Shown here piece after piece: positions 36,966 to 45,813 of a DNA stretch of 58,905 bases. The notes beneath the pieces are model-generated. The model was not told where the DNA came from. It searched no databases and saw nothing but the letters and a program-made list of their open reading frames with translations. The stretch spans positions 1 through 58,905 of the forward strand of contig JABUFC010000014.1 in the NCBI GenBank assembly GCA_013314715.1, in the 5' to 3' direction. The stretch's first letter is position 1; each line of letters begins with the position of its first letter. The stretch comes from Bacteroidales bacterium (GTDB lineage: Bacteria > Bacteroidota > Bacteroidia > Bacteroidales > GWA2-32-17). Made by a program: the position numbers and the translations under genes.

Positions 36966-37596
36966 AGCGGCTGCAATATTACAAATAGTAAATTTACAAT
37001 TCTAAAATATGTAAAAAAAATATTTAACGAAATTATTCACCGTATAAAATTTTCAATTTCTGCGTGTTATGATTTTTGGGCTGTTTATTAGTTAACCTAA
37101 TTTGTTTTAGGTTTGTATTTTAAAAATTGAGCCCTTTGCAAAACTAAAAAACGTACTCGTTTATTGTGATAAAAATTTCAAACTTATTTTAATTATTTGT
37201 ATTGCTTTTTATCTATATATTAGAACAATCTAAATGATAAAAAGAAGCAATGTGTAACTCTCACGTCATGGCAAGCGAACGCATCCCCTTATCGTCAATA
37301 CGATTCTTCTCTTAAAAAAGAGAAGAAGAAGCTATCTCCACCACACACACAACACAATTGTAACGAGCATCGGGAATATTGCTTCTCCCTATTTCTCGGG
37401 ATCAAAACAACATGCCAACCCTTCATTCGCAATAACGGGAAGGGATGGCAATTACAAAAAAGAGTTTTGCAAAGGTCTTAATTATGATAATTATGAATGG
37501 TTGAAATTTGATAAGTTTATTGCAACAAAATATAAGTAACATTCATGCGATATTTCTTCGTCTTATAATTATTTTGTGCAGGATATGTTTTAATAC
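36966..37596. other. Intergenic region with a MITE-like element
   Basis: No gene is seen in these 631 bases. Most of it is the 353-bp inverted-repeat element at 37128-37480. The flanks (36966-37127 and 37481-37596) are AT-rich and carry no recognisable signal; a promoter for the GT2 row must lie within the right part of the upstream flank but no clean consensus is visible. Confidence 0.6.
37128..37480. mobile_element. 353-bp MITE-like element with 18-bp inverted repeats
   Basis: Left end 37128-37145 (TGAGCCCTTTGCAAAACT) and the reverse complement of 37463-37480 agree at 16 of 18 bases. No transposase is inside. The interior has a perfect 10-bp stem (37304-37327) and a segment from 37263 resembling degenerate dispersed repeats (ACGTCATGGCAAGCGAACGCATC). 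The end sequence also occurs at 58781-58796 at the edge of a probable IS, suggesting that transposase could mobilise this element. Confidence 0.6.
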
Positions 37597-39396
37597 TTAC
37601 ATATTTTCGCCAAATTGAGCTCTATACTTTTTAATTAATTCTTCGGCTTCTTTAAGTTGAGTTATTTCCATAATGTTTCCGACTATATAAATACCGTTTT
37701 CAGAGGAAATAATTTGATACTTGTCGTTAAGCCATTTGTAGGTGCCATTTTTATGTTTAAATCGATATTCTACTGTAAATTCATTTTCGTTTTCGTTAAC
37801 ATTACTAATCATTTTAGCTACGATGTTATTAGCTTTTTGAATATCGTCGGGATGTAGAAGCGATTTAATTTCTTCAGCTGACATTCGGTAAAACTCATCG
37901 GGTGTGTATCCAAGTATGTGGTATAGTGCAAAGCTTATGTATTCGTAATTACCTGTTTCAACATTTAGTTTGTATAATATTTGACGCGAGTTTTCTAATA
38001 TTTCTTTAAAGTAACTTTCTTGTTTGTGATAAGCACTAAGTAAGAGTTTCTTTTCAGTAATATCTTCGAATACAATTAGATAATCGATAGAGTTTTCATC
38101 TTTTTTAAAGTGTGATATATAAACCGATAATGAAAGTGTTTTATTATAAGGCAAAAGCGATAATTCTATATGAACATGATGTTGAATTGTATTGTTGCCC
38201 TGAAAATTAGTAGCTAATAATTCTATAAAACGTTGGGTATTATTGCTATCTTCAGCTACATTTAATATTTTTTTAGCAGCTGGGTTTAATGTAACTGGAG
38301 TTAATTCGCTATTAAGGTGAATAATACCTAATGGGATGTTGTCATATAAAAGTTTAAAACTTTCTTCTTTTTCTTTTAGTGTATTAATAATTGTTTTGCG
38401 TGTGCTAATATCGCGAACTACTGCCAAAACATAGTCTTCGTTTTCAAAAGTAAATTTACTTAGCGAAATTTCAGCAGGGAAAGGATTTTTTCCATTGCGT
38501 AAGTGTATCCACTCAAATTGCTGAGGTATGCCTTTTAAAGCAGCTTGAATTTTTTCTCGTGCTAGTTCACGCGAAGATTTGCCATTGGGTTGAGTAAGGG
38601 GGCTAAAACGATAATGAAAAGGAGTATGCATAATTAATTCTTCGAGCGTACATTCATATATTTCTAATATTCGTTTGTTGCAATCAATAAATTTATCGTC
38701 TTTCAAAACTAAAAAACCATCTGATATAGATTCAAAAATTGTTTGGTATTTTTTTTCGCGTTCATTAAGTTCAAGTTCTATTAATTTATGTTTCGTTATG
38801 TTTTTTGCAATTCCTTCAATATAAGCAATTTCACCTTTATCATTAAAAATGGCAATTTCTTTTATTTCGAGATAACAGATATTGTTTTTGTTCGTTTTTA
38901 CTTGTAGTTCTAATTTAGGAGAAGGTAATTTTTCGGTTAAATAAAATTGGTGTCTTTCGAATGTGCCTTCATATATTGCTGCAGCGCCGATGTTTTTATA
39001 GTTTATAATAAAATCTGCCTTGGGGTAGCCTAGAACATTTGTAACAGATGAGCTTAAATAAACAAAAGGTTTACCGGGTTCGTGTCGATAGAAAAAATAA
39101 TCGTCAATAAGGTTATCAACAATTAGACGGTAGTTTTTATAAACCGATTCGTAACTTTCTTGTGTTATGCGATAGTTTTTAAAGGGTTTTCGAAGCATTT
39201 TAAATAAAAAAAGTGTGAGTATAAATGGTATAATAATCCATCGATATATTTGAATTTTATACCAAAGTACAGTGTTTTGAACAATGGCATCAATTACAAA
39301 GTCAGAAAATAAAAATATTACTAAAATTGAAACAAAGAAAAAAACAATAAGTTTTAAAGCAAGTGAACGTTGATATATTTGCAAAAAACGACGCAT
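37597..39396 (-). CDS. Membrane protein with four PAS domains, no output domain
   Basis: A 599-residue sensor-like protein. Two membrane helices lie at about 13-33 and 44-64. Four PAS/PAC units follow at roughly 80-210, 215-335, 338-455 and 465-592, recognisable by PAC ends such as YIEGIAKNITKHKLIE, YVLAVVRDISTRKTI, YLIVFEDITEKKLLL and YIVGNIMEITQLKEAEEL. It ends a few residues after the last PAC (KKYRAQFGENM), with no HisKA, HATPase, GGDEF or receiver domain. The sequence downstream does not encode one in any frame I read. It could signal through a partner protein. It is 5 bases after the DUF4293 gene. Confidence 0.85.
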   Translation of the reverse strand: MRRFLQIYQRSLALKLIVFFFVSILVIFLFSDFVIDAIVQNTVLWYKIQIYRWIIIPFILTLFLFKMLRKPFKNYRITQESYESVYKNYRLIVDNLIDDYFFYRHEPGKPFVYLSSSVTNVLGYPKADFIINYKNIGAAAIYEGTFERHQFYLTEKLPSPKLELQVKTNKNNICYLEIKEIAIFNDKGEIAYIEGIAKNITKHKLIELELNEREKKYQTIFESISDGFLVLKDDKFIDCNKRILEIYECTLEELIMHTPFHYRFSPLTQPNGKSSRELAREKIQAALKGIPQQFEWIHLRNGKNPFPAEISLSKFTFENEDYVLAVVRDISTRKTIINTLKEKEESFKLLYDNIPLGIIHLNSELTPVTLNPAAKKILNVAEDSNNTQRFIELLATNFQGNNTIQHHVHIELSLLPYNKTLSLSVYISHFKKDENSIDYLIVFEDITEKKLLLSAYHKQESYFKEILENSRQILYKLNVETGNYEYISFALYHILGYTPDEFYRMSAEEIKSLLHPDDIQKANNIVAKMISNVNENENEFTVEYRFKHKNGTYKWLNDKYQIISSENGIYIVGNIMEITQLKEAEELIKKYRAQFGENM

Positions 39397-39401
39397 AAGT
39401 T

Positions 39402-39851
39402 TTATCTTATTCTGTCTGCCGATCTAACAAGTTCTTCGTCTCGTTTTATATATTTGAAAGCTAAAAGGTGCAATATGGCTATTATGATTGGTAAAATAGA
39501 GGCATATTGTAAAAATATTTCTGCGTTTAATTGATGTGCTGTTTCATATATGATATATGCAACAATTCCTTGTAAACCAATTAACAGTATGGTATTGTAT
39601 ATGTTAAAACGCATTTGAAGAATACGATTTTTGTATAAGAAAATAATAATTAAATTAAGTAAAATCGTGATAATGTTAAATATTAAAAGCGAATAAGAAT
39701 ACTGAATTTGATCGTTAAAAACATAACCTTTAATATAGATTTCGTAAAAAGTAGCATCGTTTATTTGTAAAATAGCTAATGGTTGAAAAAACATCATTAT
39801 TTGTAAAACAAATGCTATCAATAAAAACAATGTTTGTATTCTTTGAATCAT
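39402..39851 (-). CDS. DUF4293 family membrane protein
   Basis: A 149-residue protein with four hydrophobic helices at about 5-27, 52-73, 82-103 and 112-131. It starts MIQRIQTLFLLIAFVLQIMMFF and ends with the conserved charged tail YIKRDEELVRSADRIR, both characteristic of Bacteroidota DUF4293 proteins. The function is unknown. It is divergent from the ClC gene with a 54-66 base gap and upstream of the PAS protein gene, probably in one transcript with it. Confidence 0.85.
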   Translation of the reverse strand: MIQRIQTLFLLIAFVLQIMMFFQPLAILQINDATFYEIYIKGYVFNDQIQYSYSLLIFNIITILLNLIIIFLYKNRILQMRFNIYNTILLIGLQGIVAYIIYETAHQLNAEIFLQYASILPIIIAILHLLAFKYIKRDEELVRSADRIR

Positions 39852-39917
39852 TATTAAAAAAGTTTAGCTCAAAGGTAATGTATTTTCTTTAAATTTACTT
39901 ACTTTGTGCCTAAGTTT

Positions 39918-41705
39918 ATGCAAAGTTTTCTGTTCAAATTAAAAAAAGCTCTGAATGCCATATTATTATGGCGTTTAAAGCATATAAACGATCAACAATA
40001 CATTATTATTATTGCAATTTTAGTGGGTTTATTTTCGGGCTTAGTTGCTGTGTTAATAAAAAATACAGTACACCTTGTGCAGTGGACATTAACTTTTTTC
40101 TTTGTGTCGCGCTATCAAAATATAATGTTGCTCTTTTATCCAATGATAGGTATTGGTATTGTTTTTTTGCTTATTCGCTTTGTTTTTCGTAGATTGCCCA
40201 AAGCAGAAATTCCCGATGTTTTATATGCCATTCATCGCGAAAAAGGTAAAATAAAACCTTCAAATACCTGGATAACCATGATTCTGAGTTCTATAACAGT
40301 AGGTTTTGGGGGATCGGTAGGGTTAGAAGGTCCATCAGCAACTGCAGGTGCTTCTTTGGGATCGGCTGTAGCTCAGTTTTTACGTCTCAATAAAAAACAA
40401 ACCATACTTTTGATTAGTTGTGCCGGAGCTGGTGCTATTGCTTCGCTATTTAAAGCACCTATTGCAGGGGTTGTTTTTGCATTGGAGATTTTTATGCTCG
40501 ATTTAACCATGTCGTCTATACTCCCACTTCTTATATCGGCTACTGTTGGGGCTATTACTTCCTATCTTTTTTTTGGTAACGATGTTTTATACGATTTTCA
40601 TATTGTAATTAAACCATCATGGAGCGAAATTCCTTTTTTTATTATTTTAGGAATACTTACAGGCGTGTTTTCTATATATTTTATAAAAATTAAAGAATTT
40701 TCGCATAAAATATTTTCCCGACTAGATAAACATTGGAAAAAATGGTTGTTGGGTGGTTTATCGCTTGGGATGATGATTTTTTTTATGCCACCTCTATTCG
40801 GTGAAGGCTATTCAACCGTTAATTCATGTTTACATGGCGATTATAGTTTTTTGTTTTTAAACAGTCCTTTTTACGATTATAAAGACAGTATTTATGCCGT
40901 ACTCTTAATGTTTTTTTCACTTATTATTTTAAAATCGTTTGCAACTTTTTTTACTTTAGAAGCAGGTGGAATTGGTGGTATTTTTGCCCCTATCTTGTTT
41001 TTAGGTTCTAGTATCGGTTTTTTTATAGCTATTTTACTTAACTTGTTTGGTGTTTATGTGGTTCCTAGTAACTTTGCTATGGTTGCCATGGCGGGTATGT
41101 TGTCGGGTGTTATGTTTGCACCATTGACTGGAATTTTTTTGATTGCAGAAGTTACAAATGGTTACGATCTTATTATTCCTCTTATGATTGTTAGTTCTGC
41201 ATCGTATGGAATGGTTCGTATGGTATTTAAGCATTCTATTTATAATCAAAGTTTAGCTCAAAAAGGTATTTTATTCGGACACAATAAAACTAAAAATGTC
41301 TTAGCATCGATGAAAGTGTCTGACTTTTTAGAAACTAATTTTTTGCCTGTCCATCCTAACGATTCGTTAAGAAAGCTTACAGAAATAATTAGCAAGTCGA
41401 GCAGAAATATTTACCCTGTTGTTGATCATGAGGGAATGTTTTTAGGATTGGTTTTTCTCGACCATATTAAACATCTTATTTTTAAAAGTGAATATTACGA
41501 TACGTTAAAAGTTTCAGATTTAAGTTATATGCCGAACGGTATAGTAAATTTAAACGATCCTATGATAGAAGTTATTAAAATATTTCACAATACAGGAAAT
41601 TTTAACCTACCCGTACTTGATAAAGGAAAATATGTAGGCTTTATATCGAGAGCTCAAATATTTAGCGCCTTTCAGCAAGAAATGGACTATTTATCAGATG
41701 AATAA
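39918..41705 (+). CDS. ClC-family chloride channel or transporter with CBS pair
   Basis: A voltage-gated chloride channel/antiporter family member. The selectivity sequences are present: GGSVGLEGPSA (near 130-140), a later GIGGIFAPILFLGSSIGFF (near 350) and AGMLSGVMFAPLTGIFLIAEV near 385. About 10-12 membrane helices occupy residues 25-440, and two CBS domains form the C-terminus (about 465-590). The glutamate in the GLEGP motif is the gating/proton-coupling position region. I chose the ATG at 39918; an in-frame GTG at 39906 would add four residues. Divergently transcribed from the DUF4293 gene. Confidence 0.93.
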   Translation: MQSFLFKLKKALNAILLWRLKHINDQQYIIIIAILVGLFSGLVAVLIKNTVHLVQWTLTFFFVSRYQNIMLLFYPMIGIGIVFLLIRFVFRRLPKAEIPDVLYAIHREKGKIKPSNTWITMILSSITVGFGGSVGLEGPSATAGASLGSAVAQFLRLNKKQTILLISCAGAGAIASLFKAPIAGVVFALEIFMLDLTMSSILPLLISATVGAITSYLFFGNDVLYDFHIVIKPSWSEIPFFIILGILTGVFSIYFIKIKEFSHKIFSRLDKHWKKWLLGGLSLGMMIFFMPPLFGEGYSTVNSCLHGDYSFLFLNSPFYDYKDSIYAVLLMFFSLIILKSFATFFTLEAGGIGGIFAPILFLGSSIGFFIAILLNLFGVYVVPSNFAMVAMAGMLSGVMFAPLTGIFLIAEVTNGYDLIIPLMIVSSASYGMVRMVFKHSIYNQSLAQKGILFGHNKTKNVLASMKVSDFLETNFLPVHPNDSLRKLTEIISKSSRNIYPVVDHEGMFLGLVFLDHIKHLIFKSEYYDTLKVSDLSYMPNGIVNLNDPMIEVIKIFHNTGNFNLPVLDKGKYVGFISRAQIFSAFQQEMDYLSDE

Positions 41706-41759
41706 ACAAGTAAATTTAATTAATGTTCTAGATACAAATAAAATTTTTTTTTCAAATTA

Positions 41760-41783
41760 ATATTTCGTAATTTTGCGAAATAT
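41760..41783 (+). promoter_or_regulatory. Operator/promoter of the arsenical operon
   Basis: A perfect inverted repeat, ATATTTCG (41760-41767) and CGAAATAT (41776-41783), brackets TAATTTTG (41768-41775), an exact TAnnTTTG -7 box. A repressor bound here would cover the promoter. The arsR gene is the second gene downstream, so autoregulation is likely. No strong -33 box is visible. Confidence 0.7.
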
Positions 41784-41807
41784 AAAACTAAGGTAAAAAT
41801 TTAAATT

Positions 41808-42047
41808 ATGGAAATAAAAGTATTAGGAACCGGTTGTGCTAAGTGCCGTCAATTAGAGCAAATAGTAATCGAAGCAATTAAAGACATGGAAGTAAAGCCA
41901 ACGGTAGTTAAAGAAGAAGATATTACTCGTATTATGAGTTACGGAGTTATGCGAACACCTGCTTTGGTTATTAACGAAAAACTTGTGTTAAGTGGAAGAG
42001 TGCCTTCCGTAAAAGAAGTTACAGAGCTGATTGAAAAAAATAAATAA
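41808..42047 (+). CDS. Small thioredoxin-like protein (ArsE-like)
   Basis: A 79-residue redox protein of the redox-active disulfide protein 2 family. The CxxC site is C10-C13 in LGTGCAKCRQLE, followed by the cis-proline region MRTPALVINEKLVLSGRVP near 49-67, completing a minimal thioredoxin fold. In arsenical operons this position can be occupied by ArsE, proposed to work with ArsF as a reductase of nitrophenyl-arsenicals; the cytoplasmic location agrees (no signal peptide). It is the first gene of the operon, 24 bases after the operator palindrome and 3 bases before arsR. Confidence 0.75.
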   Translation: MEIKVLGTGCAKCRQLEQIVIEAIKDMEVKPTVVKEEDITRIMSYGVMRTPALVINEKLVLSGRVPSVKEVTELIEKNK

Positions 42048-42050
42048 ACA

Positions 42051-42380
42051 ATGGCCGATAAAAAAGATTTTACTGAAAAACAAAAACAAATAGCTCGAAT
42101 AGCAAAAGCACTTAGCCATCCGGCAAGGGTATATATTATACAGCGATTGCTCGCCGAAAATCGGTGCAATGGTATTGGTTGCTGTACCAGTGGCGAAATG
42201 ATTGACGATATTCCTATTGCTCGCTCTACTTTATCGCAACATTTAAAAGAGCTTAAATATGCAGGTTTGATACAAGGCGAAATTGAACCACCCAAGATTA
42301 AATATTGTCTTAATTTGGAAAACTGGCAATTGGCTCAACAATATTTTAATGAATTGTTTAATGAAAAAAAAGATTTTTGA
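42051..42380 (+). CDS. arsR: ArsR-family repressor
   Basis: A 109-residue winged-helix repressor (ArsR/SmtB family) that releases its operator when it binds a trivalent metalloid. The HTH spans about 20-85 (ALSHPARVYIIQRLLAE, SGEMIDDIPIARSTLSQHLKELKYAGLI). Three cysteines (C39, C44, C45 in RCNGIGCCTSGEM) sit near the recognition helix and could form the As(III)/organoarsenical site. The operator palindrome at 41760-41783 is the likely target. It starts 3 bases after the ArsE-like gene. Confidence 0.88.
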   Translation: MADKKDFTEKQKQIARIAKALSHPARVYIIQRLLAENRCNGIGCCTSGEMIDDIPIARSTLSQHLKELKYAGLIQGEIEPPKIKYCLNLENWQLAQQYFNELFNEKKDF

Positions 42381-42510
42381 TATAGCCATAGGAACCAATG
42401 CACACGAACTGAAAATGAAATTATCACTCATCCATAAATGGATTATTCCATCTCGTCATACTGGCGAGACAAGTTCTGATGTTTACTGAAAAAATAAAAA
42501 ATAATTAAAG
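42381..42510. other. Gap in ars operon
   Basis: 130 bases between arsR and the first arsF-like gene. A short frame (42360-42489) could be read through it, but its product is not convincing. It contains the inverted repeat TCTCG-TCATACTGG-CGAGA (about 42449-42467) without a T-run, possibly mRNA structure that adjusts expression of the permease part. Confidence 0.35.
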
Positions 42511-42978
42511 ATGAAAAAGATAAGTTTTGTGTTTATTTTAATAGGTCTGATGTTTTTAGTTGCTTGTCAACAAAATGGCGATAATAAGGCAAAAAACAGC
42601 GTCAGCACATCGGTTGTAACGATAGATTCTAATACTACAACCCCCATTGTTTTGGTATATAATTTTTATAGTACGCATCGCTGTCCATCTTGTATCGCTA
42701 TTGAAAATGCAACTATTAAAACTTTAGATAGTTTATATACCGAACAAGTTAAAAATGGTATTATAAAACGTTTTAGTATAAATATAGACGATGCGGCTAA
42801 TGCGAAACTTTGTGAAAAATATCAAGCTTTTGGCTCTGGAATTTTTGTTACTCAAATATTAAAAGGTAAAGAAACAACTATTGACTTAACGGGTGATGGC
42901 TTTAAATTTGCTATGAATAAAGAAGAAAAGTTTATAGAAATTCTAAAATCGAAAATTGACGAATTTTTAAAACAATAA
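42511..42978 (+). CDS. arsF: ArsF-like thioredoxin-fold lipoprotein, copy 1
   Basis: A 155-residue lipoprotein: signal and lipobox LVAC with the lipidated cysteine at 19. After a linker, a thioredoxin-like domain carries HRCPSC (C58, C61) at the start of the fold. It matches a family named nitrophenyl-compound nitroreductase subunit ArsF, found with ArsE and ArsG in organoarsenical resistance. It would sit on the periplasmic side and deliver electrons or reduce aromatic arsenicals (role by homology). Unlike copy 2 it has the lipid anchor. Confidence 0.72.
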   Translation: MKKISFVFILIGLMFLVACQQNGDNKAKNSVSTSVVTIDSNTTTPIVLVYNFYSTHRCPSCIAIENATIKTLDSLYTEQVKNGIIKRFSINIDDAANAKLCEKYQAFGSGIFVTQILKGKETTIDLTGDGFKFAMNKEEKFIEILKSKIDEFLKQ

Positions 42979-42982
42979 AATC

Positions 42983-43399
42983 ATGAACAAACTTTTATTA
43001 TTAACCACGGTATTAGTTTTTAGTCTAAATTTTTATGGACAAGATATTAAAAAACCTACTGCCAGAACCAAATTATTAGTTTATTATTTTCATCTAACCC
43101 ATCGTTGCAATACGTGTCAAAGTATTGAGGCAACTACCAAAAAGGTACTCGAAACTTATTATGCTAATGAATTGAAAAATGGTACTATTATTTTTCAAAC
43201 TTTTAATTGTGAATTGCCAGAAAATAAAGTTTTAGTAGACAAATACCAAGCTTATGGTGCTACGCTTGCATTTACACCCATTGTAAAAGGAAAGGAGGCT
43301 GGAATTGACGACCAAACCAATTTTGCTTTTTCGAAAATTCATAACGAAGAAGTTTTTATTAAAGGATTACAAGAAAAAATAAATAGCTACTTAAGATAA
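42983..43399 (+). CDS. arsF: ArsF-like thioredoxin-fold protein, copy 2
   Basis: A 138-residue paralog of the preceding gene. A signal peptide covers residues 1-18 (MNKLLLLTTVLVFSLNFYG) with no lipobox, so it is probably soluble in the periplasm. The redox motif is HRCNTC (C42, C45), and the rest aligns along the whole fold (YYANELKNGTIIFQTFNCELPENKVLVDKYQAYGA). The pair starts 4 bases apart and probably arose by tandem duplication, later diverging strongly. Both precede the ArsG gene by 2 bases. Confidence 0.7.
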   Translation: MNKLLLLTTVLVFSLNFYGQDIKKPTARTKLLVYYFHLTHRCNTCQSIEATTKKVLETYYANELKNGTIIFQTFNCELPENKVLVDKYQAYGATLAFTPIVKGKEAGIDDQTNFAFSKIHNEEVFIKGLQEKINSYLR

Positions 43400-43401
43400 A
43401 T

Positions 43402-44106
43402 ATGGAAGTCTTGCAACAATGGCTCGATTCGAGCAATGCCCCTATGCTATCTGCTCTTATTTTGGGCATTATGACAGCAATAAGTCCATGTCCCCTTGCC
43501 ACTAACATTACAGCAATAGGATTTATTAGCAAAGATATAGAAAATCGACGTCGTATTTTTTTTAACGGACTTTGGTATACTTTAGGGCGTGCAATAAGTT
43601 ATACTGCAATAGCAACAATATTATTTTTGGGAGCTAGTACATTTCATATTGCCCGATTTTTTCAGAGCAATGGTGAAAAATTTCTTGGACCATTGCTGAT
43701 TTTAATCGGAATTTTTATGCTTGATATTATTAAAATTAATTTCCCAGCTTTAACAAATCTTACTGAACGTTTTGAAAAAAAAGATAATAAAAACAATGGC
43801 TGGAGGGCTTTATTGTTAGGGATGATTTTTGCATTAGCATTTTGTCCATATAGTGGGGCATTATATTTTGGCATGCTTATACCACTTACCATTAGTAGTT
43901 CATCGGGTTTAGTGTTACCTGTTATTTTTGCTATTGCTACCGGATTGCCAGTTGTTATTGTTGCTTATTTACTAGCTTTTAGCATTTCTAGCTTAGGTAA
44001 TTTTTATAAAAATGTAAAAATATTTGAAAAATGGTTTAGGATCATTGTAGCTATTGTATTCATTTTTGTTGGAATTTATTATGTTTATATGTTTTACTTA
44101 GTATAA
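43402..44106 (+). CDS. arsG: ArsG-like efflux permease (CcdA fold)
   Basis: A 234-residue membrane protein of the CcdA/DsbD transmembrane superfamily with six helices. It has the paired TAISPCPLATNITAIGF (near 27-43) and ALAFCPYSGALYFGM (near 146-160) repeats, each with a cysteine-proline at the half-helix break, as in thiol-electron transporters. In the ArsEFG arrangement it exports aromatic aminobenzyl-type arsenicals or passes electrons to the periplasmic ArsF proteins. It is 13 bases upstream of the ArsP-like gene. Confidence 0.75.
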   Translation: MEVLQQWLDSSNAPMLSALILGIMTAISPCPLATNITAIGFISKDIENRRRIFFNGLWYTLGRAISYTAIATILFLGASTFHIARFFQSNGEKFLGPLLILIGIFMLDIIKINFPALTNLTERFEKKDNKNNGWRALLLGMIFALAFCPYSGALYFGMLIPLTISSSSGLVLPVIFAIATGLPVVIVAYLLAFSISSLGNFYKNVKIFEKWFRIIVAIVFIFVGIYYVYMFYLV

Positions 44107-44119
44107 TTTAATTTTTCTT

Positions 44120-45460
44120 ATGGAAACTAAAAAAGAGATAAAAATCCTGTTGTGGATGATAGTAATATTTACTGCTGCTTTCTTTCTTCCTATTGAAAGC
44201 GATCGATTTAATACAGCAGTAGCAGCAACTTTCGATTTAATAAAATGGTACGCTCGCGAACATGTTATTTTGTGTTTGTTACCTGCATTTTTTATTGCAG
44301 GTGTGATTTCAGTGTTTGTAAGTCAAGGTTCAGTATTACGTTATTTTGGGGCCAATGCAAAAAAATGGTTAGCATATTCGGTAGCTGCCATTTCGGGAAC
44401 TATTTTAGCTGTTTGTAGTTGTACTATATTGCCTCTTTTTTCGAGTATTCATAAGCGGGGTGCTGGATTAGGTCCTGCTATCGCTTTTTTATATTCAGGT
44501 CCTGCTATTAATATTCTCGCGATTATTCTTACTGCACGTATTTTAGGTTTTGAAATGGGCGTTGCTCGTACTATTAGTGCTATTAGTTTTAGCATAATTA
44601 TTGGTTTAATAATGGCGTTTATTTATCGTAAGGAAGAAAAAATAAAGGCAGAAGAACAAATGAATATAATTCCACCTGCTGAAAAACGTCCAATTTGGCA
44701 AACATCATTTCACTTTTTCACATTAGTGTTTATTCTTGTATTTGCAAATTGGGGAAAGCCTGTTTCTGACGATGTATCGAGCCTATGGTATTATATTTGG
44801 ACATACAAATGGTATATTACTGGTTTTTTTGCGTTATTGCTTTGCTATTCTTTAATTAAAATTTTAAAAATAAAATGGCAATGGGTTTTAGGAGCGTTTT
44901 TGGTAACAATATTATCCGTATGGAGTGCATATTTTATTGAAAACCCTAAATTAGCACCGCTTTTACCTATGATTGTAGGCATTGCATCGCTAAGCATTAT
45001 TACTTTAAAAGATAAGCAAGATGATGAAAATAAAGAATGGACAATTGCCTCGTGGGGATTTGCAAAGCAAATTCTTCCTTTATTAGCTGTTGGAGTTATT
45101 ACTGCTGGCTTTTTACTTGGTTCTACTCACGATGGGAGAACGATTGCTGGAGTAATTCCTAATGAATGGATACAATGGGCAGTTGGCGGCAATTCGATTA
45201 TTTCAAACCTTTTTGCATCAATTGTTGGTGCTTTTATGTATTTTGCCACTCTTACCGAAGTTCCAATTTTACAAGGTCTTATTGCTGCCGGTATGGGTAA
45301 AGGACCAGCGTTAGCTTTGTTATTGGCAGGACCTTCCTTGTCTTTGCCCAATATGTTAGTTATTCGTGGAGTTCTTGGTACTAAGAAAACAGTAGTTTAT
45401 GTAAGTTTAGTTATTGTAATGGCTACCATTACTGGAATCATTTATGGTTCTATTTTTTAA
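44120..45460 (+). CDS. arsP: ArsP-like organoarsenical permease (DUF318)
   Basis: A 446-residue permease with about 9-11 helices. The DUF318 permease signature is VCSCTILPLFSSIHKRGAGLGPAIAF (about residues 93-118), including the CSC pair, and its inverted counterpart is FATLTEVPILQGLIAAGMGKGPALALLLAGPSLSLPN near 373-408. ArsP exports trivalent organoarsenicals such as methylarsenite or roxarsone(III). Between helix groups the protein has a longer insertion (about 185-235) than classic short ArsP. The cysteines and operon context support the arsenical assignment, though the permease family is broad. Confidence 0.78.
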   Translation: METKKEIKILLWMIVIFTAAFFLPIESDRFNTAVAATFDLIKWYAREHVILCLLPAFFIAGVISVFVSQGSVLRYFGANAKKWLAYSVAAISGTILAVCSCTILPLFSSIHKRGAGLGPAIAFLYSGPAINILAIILTARILGFEMGVARTISAISFSIIIGLIMAFIYRKEEKIKAEEQMNIIPPAEKRPIWQTSFHFFTLVFILVFANWGKPVSDDVSSLWYYIWTYKWYITGFFALLLCYSLIKILKIKWQWVLGAFLVTILSVWSAYFIENPKLAPLLPMIVGIASLSIITLKDKQDDENKEWTIASWGFAKQILPLLAVGVITAGFLLGSTHDGRTIAGVIPNEWIQWAVGGNSIISNLFASIVGAFMYFATLTEVPILQGLIAAGMGKGPALALLLAGPSLSLPNMLVIRGVLGTKKTVVYVSLVIVMATITGIIYGSIF

Positions 45461-45472
45461 AATAGTTAAAAT

Positions 45473-45700
45473 ATGAAAATTTCAAGAAAAAATGAAATGA
45501 AAATAACATTGGTTATAATGGTATTTATTATGACCTTAGTTGTTTCGTTTGTTAATGTTGTTTTTAATTTTGGTCTTTCAAACGAATTTCTTATTAAATG
45601 GTTAAAAATGTGGGCGTTGGCTTTTGTTATTGCATTGCCCGTTGTAATGATAATTATGCCAATAATTAAAAAAGTAATATCTAGATATATAAACGATTAG
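45473..45700 (+). CDS. DUF2798 small membrane protein
   Basis: A 75-residue protein with two helices at about 9-32 and 44-65 and positively charged ends. It has the DUF2798 features MTLVVSFVNVVFNFGLSNEFLIKWLKMWALAFVIALPVVM. Family function is unknown; it starts 13 bases after the ArsP-like gene and probably shares its transcript, so it may be an accessory subunit of the permease. Confidence 0.75.
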   Translation: MKISRKNEMKITLVIMVFIMTLVVSFVNVVFNFGLSNEFLIKWLKMWALAFVIALPVVMIIMPIIKKVISRYIND

Positions 45701-45813
45701 CATATTAATAGAAGTCCTTTTTATAGTAAAGGAAATAGAATAAGCTACTTTGTTTAATAAAAGTTAAGAGTTATCATAATTTTCTTTATCTTTATACCAT
45801 AAAATCAATATAC

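Noticed and set aside
37304-37327. Terminator in the MITE-like element
   Set aside because: The stem is perfect but no T-run follows, and it lies inside a repeated element; I count it as part of that element.
37597-37700. Frameshift that removed a kinase domain from the PAS protein
   Set aside because: No kinase-like motifs were found in the downstream bases in any frame.
42360-42489. Short reading frame after arsR
   Set aside because: About 42 codons, no family resemblance, and it starts inside the arsR end in another frame.
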